Shown: piece by piece, positions 36,527 to 45,100 of the stretch
Position numbering within the stretch: the first letter of the stretch is position 1
How the letters are laid out: the number at the start of each line of letters is the position of its first letter
DNA from: Histomonas meleagridis
Lineage: Eukaryota > Parabasalia > Tritrichomonadida > Dientamoebidae
NCBI GenBank assembly: GCA_020186115.1
Contig: WSYJ01000186.1
Span: 124,001 to 188,000 of the forward strand
DNA length: 64,000 nucleotides
Direction: 5' to 3'
Notes under the pieces: generated by a model
Told to the model about the DNA's origin: nothing
Database searches by the model: none
Seen by the model: only the letters and a program-made list of their open reading frames with translations
Translations under genes and position numbers: made by a program

Positions 36527-39355
36527 ATGATATTTATCATCTTGATACATTTTACCCAAGCAAAAGATTGTGAGCTAACCAATATTTATAGGAAATTATG
36601 CATACGAAGTAAAAATGATAAATCCGAAGAAATCAGTGCCTACCTTGATGGTTTAGAATATAAGCGTAACGAAATCAACATAACCGATACTTTTAATCAG
36701 TTTCCTGATATTAACATGATTCAAATAGATCTAGTGAAATTCGTCTCATTTCCAATAATCTCACTTTATAACTTGTATTTACCAACAAGCTTGTGTAAAA
36801 TAAATTCATTCAATTATTTGAATTCTAATTTTCCACAAGCGAGAAATTCTTTCAATTTCATAAAAGAACAAAAGCAAAGTAAAAAAATAAATTATATATC
36901 CAATTATAAATTTATTTGTAATTCAATTTCTTTGGTTGCAATGCTTATTTTTCTTTTTTATTTTCTTTTTATTTTTTTAAATACAAATAAAATCAAGATA
37001 AATATATCAAAAAAGTTTTGTCCTTTTGTTTTTTTACTTATTTTCGTGCATTCATTGTCAGAAACATGGGTTGAAAGCACAAAAACGCTAACAATTGGTA
37101 GTTCAGATGTTATATCAAACTTGAATAATTACGCTACTTTAGCATCTCATCTTATTATTTCAGATGGAGTTATTTCTATACCTGATTATTCATTTTCTTA
37201 TTGGAAAATACTTTTAACAGCTGAACTTGGGAATACAATTTCAACAATTGGTATTTTTGCTTTTAATAATTGTACAAGTTTACAGAGCATTATAATCCCA
37301 AAATCAGTTACATTACTTGGGAGAACTTCTTTTCAATTATGTAGAAACTTAGAAACAGTTGAAATTTATGGAGATATTCCAGAAATTAGAAATTATACAT
37401 TTTCAACATGTAATCAACTAAAAAGCATTATACTGCCAAATTCAATTACATCCATAGGATTTTATGCATTTATAAACTGTTATAATTTGCAATCGATTAA
37501 TTTAGGAAATAATGTAGTAACAATTATGAATTACGCATTTCAAAATTGTTCAATTTTAGAAACAATCATTATTGGAGACAAATTAGAAACAATTGGAGAA
37601 TTTGCATTTAATAAATGTAGAAAGTTAAAAAACTTCACAATGCCAAATTCACTTACGTCTCTTGGAAATACTGCATTTCAACAATGTAATAATTTAGAAA
37701 CAGTTGAAATTTATGGAAATATCTCAGAAATTCTTGATCATACATTTTTTAATTGTAGTCAACTCAAAAGTATATTATTTCCAAATTCAATTACATCTTT
37801 AGGAAATTATTCATTTTATTCTTGTTCTAGTTTGCAATCCATTAATTTAGGGGAAAACATCGAAACAATTATGTATAGTGCATTTGGTTTTTGTAGTAAT
37901 TTAGAAACAATTATTATTGGTAATAAATTAGAAACTATTGGAGAATTTACATTTAATCAATGTACAAAGTTAAAAAATTTCACAATGCCAAGATCAGTTA
38001 CATCTCTCGGACGTGTAGCATTTCAACTATGCATAAATTTGGAAACATTTGAAATTTATGGAAATATCTCAGAAATTCTTGATCATACATTTTTTAATTG
38101 TAGTCAACTCAAAAGTATATTACTTCCAAATTCAATTACATCTTTAGGAAATTATTCATTTTATTCTTGTTCTAGTTTGCAATCCATTAATTTAGGGGAA
38201 AACATCGAAACAATTATGTATAGTGCATTTGGTTTTTGTAGTAATTTAGAAACAATTATTATTGGTAATAAATTAGAAACTATTGGAGAATTTACATTTA
38301 ATCAATGTACAAAGTTAAAAAATTTCACAATGCCAAGATCAGTTACATCTCTCGGACGTGTAGCATTTCAACTATGCATAAATTTGGAAACATTTGAATT
38401 TAATGAAAATATCTCAGAAATTCTTGATCATACATTTATATATTGCCATAAACTGAAGAATATTACAATTCCTATTTCTGTTACATTTATTGGTAGTCTT
38501 TCATTTTATTCATGTTCGAGTTTGGAAATAGTTACTATTCAAGGAAATGTTCAAACCATTGATACATCTGCATTTCAATTTTGCGAGAATCTTAAGTGCA
38601 TATATTATGATGGAGAAAATGAACCAAATATTGCATCAAATGCATTTGGAAACATTCATGCACAAACAGTTATGGTAACTTCTTCATATGAAAATGATTC
38701 ATTTGGAGATTTTAGTATAAGCAACACGACAATTGATGAATGTCTTCCACCAACACTTACATTTTCACAATCAAATACATTCTCACAATCCAACAAATTC
38801 ACAAGATCAAACACATTTTCGCAATCAAATACATTCAAGCAGTCGAATACGCCGTATGATTTTGCAACTACGATTTCATATTCTATGATTTTAGTACAAT
38901 CACTATCAAATTCCTTGTCATTATCATTTTTAAGAACGCATTTAAATAGTACGTATATATTTTCGATGTATAATTCTATGTATACATATGTTTATACAGA
39001 ATTTATTTATTATGAATATACAATTGTAATATATACAACATATTTTAGTTTTTATTCCGATTTCTTTACTATTTTGCAACAAATGGAACAAAATGAAACA
39101 AATAATACATACATTTATATTATTATCGGTGTTGTTATTGTTGTAATTATTGTCGTTGTATTGCTTGTTGTTTTATTAATACGGATTCGACGTAACAAAG
39201 CAAATAGTGAAGACGTTGTTTCAGAAAATATCGATCAAATAGGTACACAAAAAGAAAGTTCTTTTTCAGTTGTTGTACCACAATCTAATATCGAGGAAGA
39301 TCCATTTGCAAAAGATTTTAATGAGGATAATTTAATCAAAAACATGGAACTATAA
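36527..39355 (+). CDS. BspA-like leucine-rich repeat surface protein
   Basis: 942 residues from an ATG at 36527, with a signal peptide (MIFIILIHFTQA). Residues about 15-128 are a segment without leucine-rich repeats. A strong hydrophobic segment (about 130-151) and a second signal-like hydrophobic stretch (FCPFVFLLIFVHSL, about 164-177) follow. Residues about 190-720 are BspA-type leucine-rich repeats of 23 residues (C-x-x-L, AF, I-x-L). A stalk of repeated SQSNTF units and a membrane segment follow. The cytoplasmic tail contains EEDPFAKDF. Family members are surface proteins, some implicated in adhesion. The N-terminal 165 residues are unusual for the family. The stop overlaps a TAAA signal. 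Confidence 0.85.
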   Translation: MIFIILIHFTQAKDCELTNIYRKLCIRSKNDKSEEISAYLDGLEYKRNEINITDTFNQFPDINMIQIDLVKFVSFPIISLYNLYLPTSLCKINSFNYLNSNFPQARNSFNFIKEQKQSKKINYISNYKFICNSISLVAMLIFLFYFLFIFLNTNKIKINISKKFCPFVFLLIFVHSLSETWVESTKTLTIGSSDVISNLNNYATLASHLIISDGVISIPDYSFSYWKILLTAELGNTISTIGIFAFNNCTSLQSIIIPKSVTLLGRTSFQLCRNLETVEIYGDIPEIRNYTFSTCNQLKSIILPNSITSIGFYAFINCYNLQSINLGNNVVTIMNYAFQNCSILETIIIGDKLETIGEFAFNKCRKLKNFTMPNSLTSLGNTAFQQCNNLETVEIYGNISEILDHTFFNCSQLKSILFPNSITSLGNYSFYSCSSLQSINLGENIETIMYSAFGFCSNLETIIIGNKLETIGEFTFNQCTKLKNFTMPRSVTSLGRVAFQLCINLETFEIYGNISEILDHTFFNCSQLKSILLPNSITSLGNYSFYSCSSLQSINLGENIETIMYSAFGFCSNLETIIIGNKLETIGEFTFNQCTKLKNFTMPRSVTSLGRVAFQLCINLETFEFNENISEILDHTFIYCHKLKNITIPISVTFIGSLSFYSCSSLEIVTIQGNVQTIDTSAFQFCENLKCIYYDGENEPNIASNAFGNIHAQTVMVTSSYENDSFGDFSISNTTIDECLPPTLTFSQSNTFSQSNKFTRSNTFSQSNTFKQSNTPYDFATTISYSMILVQSLSNSLSLSFLRTHLNSTYIFSMYNSMYTYVYTEFIYYEYTIVIYTTYFSFYSDFFTILQQMEQNETNNTYIYIIIGVVIVVIIVVVLLVVLLIRIRRNKANSEDVVSENIDQIGTQKESSFSVVVPQSNIEEDPFAKDFNEDNLIKNMEL
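37706..38395 (+). repeat. 345-bp tandem duplication inside the leucine-rich repeats
   Basis: Bases 37706-38050 and 38051-38395 are almost identical; differences are few, for example tttcc versus cttcc. The unit of 345 bases equals five 23-residue repeats, so the reading frame and repeat phase are preserved. Confidence 0.9.
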
Positions 39356-39886
39356 AAATATTTCGGGGTTTGGTATCAATAAAATGAAAAACTAAAAAAT
39401 TACAGATATAGAAATAAAATTAAAATTAAAAAAAAGTGATACTTCTAAATGATTTTCATATCACTTTTGGATGATCTTATGAAGAACTACATCGATAATT
39501 GATTATCGAGAGGTATTGTTTATCAACTTTTTAATATGGTATTGACAATAAAAGTTATATAAAGTTTTTTTTTTTTGTTGCTTTAAGTTTAATTGAGAAT
39601 GGGTATGACATTTCAATTACCTGATGTTTACTTGTTAATGATTTTTTTAACACAATTTTTCACTCAACTATATAAAAAAATTAACTTTTTAAAATCTTGC
39701 AATATGATTAATCATTAATTTTGTTGATTATAATAAAATTTTTAAGGTTTTAAAAAGTCATGAGAAATTGGTATACATTTATAAATGATGTTGTCATATG
39801 GTGTATGTTTTGCACAACCCGAAGTCAATTGTTTGAATTTCTCCATATTTCAATACATTACAAAACGATAGGCAGTGGCTCAAATC
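39356..39886. other. Intergenic region upstream of CK2 beta
   Basis: AT-rich. Just before the CK2 beta ATG it contains acgataggcagtggctcaaa: an ACGATA Myb-like site and a partial GTGGC element. Nothing else seen. Confidence 0.4.
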
Positions 39887-40459
39887 ATGACGCGGTGGAT
39901 TGAATTCTTTTCTCAACAAAAAGGTGACTTCTTAGTAGATATCGACACAGAGTTCATTAAAAAAGAAGCAGAAGAGTTTAGAAACAAGATATCTGACTTT
40001 GATTATGCTTTAAAAGTTATTTTATCACAAAACCTTAATCCAGATGAACATGACAAAGAAATGCTCGCACAAGCAGAAATTCTCTATGGCCTTATTCATC
40101 AAAAATATCTTTTAACAGAAGAAGGTCAAAAAAAAATGATAGAAAAATTTCAAAATGGAGTTTTTCCAAGATGTCCACGTTCTTTTTGCCATAACAAGTC
40201 ATGCTTTCCATGTGGAATTAGTTGTGATATTGGTGTTGACAAAATGAAAATATTCTGTCCAAATTGCACAGATTTTTATGATTATGAAGGTGTTGAAGAT
40301 ATTGATGGAGCCTATTTTGGTGATAAATGGATTCATTTCTTAGTTCACAACCACCCTGAAATCACTCCTGCGGAACCACCAGAGGTCTATGTTCCTCTAG
40401 TTTTTGGTTTCCAGGTTTACATTCCAACCGCTTCTTGGGCACCCCAAACCACTCAATAA
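39887..40459 (+). CDS. Casein kinase 2 regulatory (beta) subunit
   Basis: 190 residues from the first ATG at 39887; the frame also opens at a GTG 12 bases earlier. The start reads WIEFFSQQKGDFLVDIDTEFI, as in CK2 beta. AEILYGLIHQKYLLTEEG matches the conserved A-x-x-LYGLIHxRYI-x-T-x-x-G block. The zinc finger has CPRSFC (Cys96, Cys101) and CPNC (Cys124, Cys127), the same ligands as in other CK2 beta subunits. GAYFGDKWIHFLV is the dimer and catalytic-subunit contact region. The usual acidic loop (DEEPED in animals) is not obvious. It forms the dimer core of the CK2 holoenzyme. Confidence 0.92.
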   Translation: MTRWIEFFSQQKGDFLVDIDTEFIKKEAEEFRNKISDFDYALKVILSQNLNPDEHDKEMLAQAEILYGLIHQKYLLTEEGQKKMIEKFQNGVFPRCPRSFCHNKSCFPCGISCDIGVDKMKIFCPNCTDFYDYEGVEDIDGAYFGDKWIHFLVHNHPEITPAEPPEVYVPLVFGFQVYIPTASWAPQTTQ

Positions 40460-40589
40460 TAAAACATGATTATATACTTTGAAATGATGAGTTTAAATCC
40501 TTAGCATGTCTTTTAAAGCATTAAAACAACTTAGTAACTAAAAACATAAGGCACTGCATTTAGCTCAAATAATTTTTTGAAAATATTTA

Positions 40590-40792
40590 AGAAAAAATCA
40601 AAACTAGTTTTTATATATGTGAATAATATAGTATTTCAAAATAATATTTGAAAATTATTTCAATTATTTAAAACAGCACTTATATTAGCAAGATAATGAC
40701 TTTTGGAAATTATTAAAAATGTTTGAAACAGCAATTTCACTAGCAAAAAGTAATCATCATAAAAAAATCATCAAATTACTTGGTCAATAAAA
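40590..40792 (+). pseudogene. Ankyrin-repeat relic
   Basis: Two inter-ankyrin spacers, each ending in aaacag, precede short ankyrin starts: cacttatattagcaag (ALILA), then ISLAKSNHHKKIIKLLGQ and a TAA. No upstream gene body is present. A fragment of the same family as at 12 and 24 kb. Confidence 0.55.
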
Positions 40793-41229
40793 AGATAAAT
40801 TTTAATTTTGCCTGAGTAAAAAATGCTTTCACACTCCTATTAATATAGTCACCATCATTAATCCCTATCCTGTAGGAAACTCCCTATCTACCCCTATTTC
40901 TTGGTAAAATAAAACACAAAAAATCACCAAAATTCCAGTGATGTTAAAATTAGCCAAAGTGTTTACTTGATAATTTTATATTATAAACGCCATTATAGCC
41001 AAATTGGAAAATTAATCACAAATTTTGAAAAAATATAGGGATTAATCACTCAGAAAGAAGTGTATATAAGATAGAGAAAATAAAATTTGGTGGATGACTC
41101 TTTTTTGACAAATTTCGGATTTTAATCAAAGTTTACTTTCATTTGATGCTTTATTTTACCAATTATTAGTTGGGAATCAAAATTTATTTACTATAATGCT
41201 TTGAATTTGTTGAATATAATTCTACATTA

Positions 41230-41580
41230 TTCTATTCCTTCTATTTTAGAAAGTAATTCGACTATTTCAGTTTTTTCATTTTCTTCTGCATAAATAAGTG
41301 CTGTATTAAGTATCACATACAACTTCCAAATAACATTTTAGAATATCAAATGATTAATATATATTCTAAATAAAACAAAAATTATCTTTGGATCCATATA
41401 CCAAATTAAACGATTTCTACATACCCATTTCGAGATGCAATCATAAGCTCTGTTTTAAATTTTTTAAATAATTTCCAAATATTATTTTGAAATATAAAAT
41501 TGCTGTAATAAATATGATTTTGAATATTTTAGGGATGATAAATGGTGTTGTAGACAGAAAACATTCGAAATTATTCAATT
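41230..41580 (-). pseudogene. Ankyrin-repeat relic
   Basis: On the minus strand two spacers end in acag. The first is followed by LMIASRNGYVEIV and a stop; the second by ALIYAEENEKTEIVELLSKIEG and a stop. Surrounding sequence shows no open frame, so this is a remnant. Confidence 0.55.
41301..41380 (-). repeat. Inter-ankyrin spacer, 41 kb copy
   Basis: On the minus strand it begins ttttgttttatttagaatat, has tttgatattctaaaatg, then ttatttggaagt, and ends atacag before cacttattt. It is almost the same as the 12394-12469 copy at its 5' end. Confidence 0.55.
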
Positions 41581-41677
41581 TTTATATAAAGTATTGAAAT
41601 CGAGTATTAACAGTTTGTTCTTGAAAAATATTGGTCTATGTTAGTATCTAATCTTATTCATTTATTGAATAATCGAA

Positions 41678-41749
41678 TCGCTGATAGTGTAATGGTTATC
41701 ATGTAGGATTGTCGTTCCTGTGATCCGGGTTCGATTCCCGGTCAGCGAG
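41678..41749 (+). tRNA. tRNA-Asp (anticodon GTC)
   Basis: A full cloverleaf can be folded. The acceptor stem TCGCTGA pairs perfectly with TCAGCGA and the discriminator is G. The D arm is gtg/cat with a TAATGGTTA loop. The anticodon stem TAGGA/TCCTG encloses the loop TTGTCGT, giving anticodon GTC (Asp). The T arm is CCGGG-TTCGATT-CCCGG. The internal B box GGTTCGATTCC and A box TAGTGTAATGG are both present. There is no intron, and no encoded CCA as expected in a eukaryote. Seven T residues follow immediately. Confidence 0.95.
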
Positions 41750-41756
41750 TTTTTTT
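41750..41756 (+). terminator. RNA polymerase III terminator of tRNA-Asp
   Basis: A run of seven T residues starts directly after the tRNA discriminator base, the usual Pol III termination signal. Confidence 0.85.
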
Positions 41757-41960
41757 GCTAAATAATATATTTTTTATTGATAAAGATGTTTCATTAATTG
41801 ATTGTATAGCATTTTTTGGATCAATTAAATGTTTTAAATATTTACTTATGAACGATCCTGATTTATTGTATACAGGCATATATGCAATTTTTGTTTGCAA
41901 ACAAAATAATATATTATTTATAGTGCACATGAAACAGCAATTATATATTTTATAAAAACC
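41757..41960 (+). pseudogene. DUF3447-domain relic next to tRNA-Asp
   Basis: An open stretch reads VSLIDCIAFFGSIKCFKYLL followed by MNDPDLLYTGIYAI, an internal piece of the DUF3447 domain (compare SLIDYAAFFGSIKCFKYLLM at 24.9 kb). It has no start, no ankyrin repeats in frame and ends at a TAA near 41955. It begins within a few bases of the tRNA terminator. Confidence 0.6.
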
Positions 41961-42113
41961 ACATTATCCATTAACTTTATGAAAATGAAATTGCCGAAAT
42001 CACAAGTTTCGAAGAATTAAGTTGTGTAATTTATATCATAAGATTTATTATATTAAATCTTTTGAAAAAATTATTATATTTTAAAAGACACAATACAAAT
42101 GATTTATTTAGCA

Positions 42114-45100
42114 TCATGATATATAATCAGGAGCAAACAAAATTCTATATTTCGCCAATCTTTCGGCCAAACTTGGCAGCATATGATCTGAGAAATTTGT
42201 CCAAAATGTTTTAATCACATCGTTATACAACGATTTTAATTTACAATTTTTCTGTTCGATTTCATTTGATAACGTTTCGAATGCCGAAATGATTAACTCA
42301 TTTTCCTTATCGAACAAACACGCTCTACTTATTACAGCAGCCGCCTCGACGCCGGACAACTTATCGAATTTATTAACATCCGATTTAATAATAAAAATTC
42401 CTAATAGTGAAATAGCTTTAATTTTTATTTCATTATTAGTTGTCACATTGATATAATCATTTAATAACTCAATATAAATACCGAAATCTTTTTCATTCAC
42501 ATTTTGTAAATTTGTAGAAATTATTTCATTTAAACATAACAAAATTTTTATTTGCATTGGCGTTGCTAATTTTGTCATATTTAAAAGTAATAACTTTATC
42601 ACTTTATACATCATTACAGAAGAAAAAGCAAAAATCGGATGTGTTAAGAAGTCTAAAAGCGAACTTATTAAATTTTCTTCATTCGAAACATTTGCTGAAT
42701 TAAGAGCTTTTAAAATCAGTTCAATATTCTTCAAAATCACATCAAATATATTCTCAATAAACACATTCGAACACATCGAAGCATTTGTTAATATTAATCC
42801 CAAAATTATTCCAACAGTTTTATTATATGGGTCCATAGAACTTATAAAAACATCAAATTCATTTATAATAAATTTTCTTTTTTCTAAAATTTCATTCGAA
42901 TACATTGGCGAATAATTTGGTAAAATTGTTGATTCGATTAAAAAGAATATAATCGAAACAATTTCACTTAATAAATTTGTTGATATTTCAGTTATGTTAT
43001 TTAAATAAGGTTTAACAAATTTATTATATATATCATCAAATATTACATAAAAATCAGTTGGTCGATAAAGCCAAAATGTTGTTAAAAATGATATTAAGTT
43101 ATGTGATGATATAGAACTTTTAGGTGAAACTGATGAATACTCAAAACAAAACTTTAAAAGTGGTGAACATATTTCAGGATCAAGTTTCGTACTCATTAAA
43201 ATAGATCCGGAAAATAATATATCAGAAAATGATGGATAACTTGAACATATTGATATAAGTGGTAATAAAATTGATTTATAATATGTTATACTATCATTTG
43301 TATCCCATAAATTCATCGAATTCATATAATTGATTGCAAAGTTAATTAAAAAAGTCATTTGTTCTTCTGTAAGTTGTTCACTTAAATATTTCATATATAA
43401 CTTTTGAAGTAATGAAATAATTTTAGGCCCTGTGATATAACTTAATATTATAATAAATTGCGAATTAAAATCTTGTTCAATATCACTGTCAATTGATAAC
43501 ATATTCGCTTTAAAATATCCGGGAATTAAGTCAACAATTGATGAAATATCATTAAATGGTTCATATATATTAACTTCATACGATTTTATATACATATGCC
43601 ATCCATTCGTATGAATATCTTCAAGTTGAGGCTTATCCCATTTAATTATAGTTTTATCAAATGATTCAAATATTTGTTCTATTTGTGAATCGATTTGTTC
43701 TTCTTCTTCTTCGTTAAGTTCTATTTCATCTTCTTGAAGATTTTCAAGTTCTTTCTCAAGTTCTAATAATGAATCATCAACATTTAAATCGAATGATTCA
43801 TCGAAATTAATTTCATCTTTAAAATAAATTGGATTTTTTGGTGGTATTAATTCAACAGATGTTAAATGATTATAAAGTTCCGGTAATTTTAATTGTTTAA
43901 TATTATTAATTTTAATTTTATTAACTTTTAATTTGTTTTTCATTGCAATGATAAATGAACACATTGCAATTTCTCGAATAGTTTTATCAAATGATTGTAA
44001 TTGTAATAAAATATAATCGAAAATTGTTTTCGAAAAGTTTTTCTCATATAAAAAAGCTTTAGTTATCCCTAACAAAATAGTTAATATTAAAGTTCGATCT
44101 TGATTAGTTTCATTTTTTATAATAATTTCAAGATCAATTAAAAATTGTTTAAAAGGTTTATCATTATCATCAAAAGTATATTTCAAGAAACATATATTCG
44201 TTAATAAATTACGTAATTGATCAATTGATCGTTGATCTTTCATATTTAATGAATGACTTAATTGTAATAATGTTTGACATATCATTTTAGGGTTAATAGA
44301 TATAATTGATATAATTCCGGGGTTATTTAAGAAGTCTATTATTTCATCAATTGGATAATTTGATAAATTACAAATTATTTGTTCTAAATTGTTTGAAAAA
44401 ATCGGTAAATATAAATAAATAATTATCGAAAATAATTGTGAAACTATTAATCTAATTGATGAATAATTTGATATTCCTAATGGTAAAAGTAACTGAAAGA
44501 ATTCATTAATTTGTGTTGATAATGGTATAATTAATTGTTTCTTTCGATGTCTTAATAATGTATCAATATAATATGTTAATAATGTATTATTACATGTTTC
44601 AGAGTTCTTAGAAATACCTCCCCAAATATATGAAGGTAAAGAAGGAATTAATTCATTAAATTTCTTACCAATATGTGATGAAGAATTAAAGATTCCACAA
44701 CATAATAATAATATTCGTACAATAATTTGATCATTATTTGGAAAATCTTTAATTAATCGAATAGAACATTCAAGTAATTTTTCTTTAATTGGTATTGACT
44801 TCTTAAATAGAATTGGTAAATGTTGTATTGTATTAATTAATGAATCTTTACATTCATTTATAGAACCATTTATCATTTCAGTGATATTTTTAATGTATCT
44901 AAAAAGTGGTTTCATTTGTTCTTTAATAATTTTTAAGATTTCATTTTGATCATTAGAATTTAAAAGGATATTAAAAAATGGAGTAAATAATTCTAATGCA
45001 TATTCAGTTGTATCAATATTTGTTATATACCATTTAACATTGAAATTCGATATTTTTGTTTTTAATGTTTTAATTTTTGTTTCATCTTTTGGATATATTT

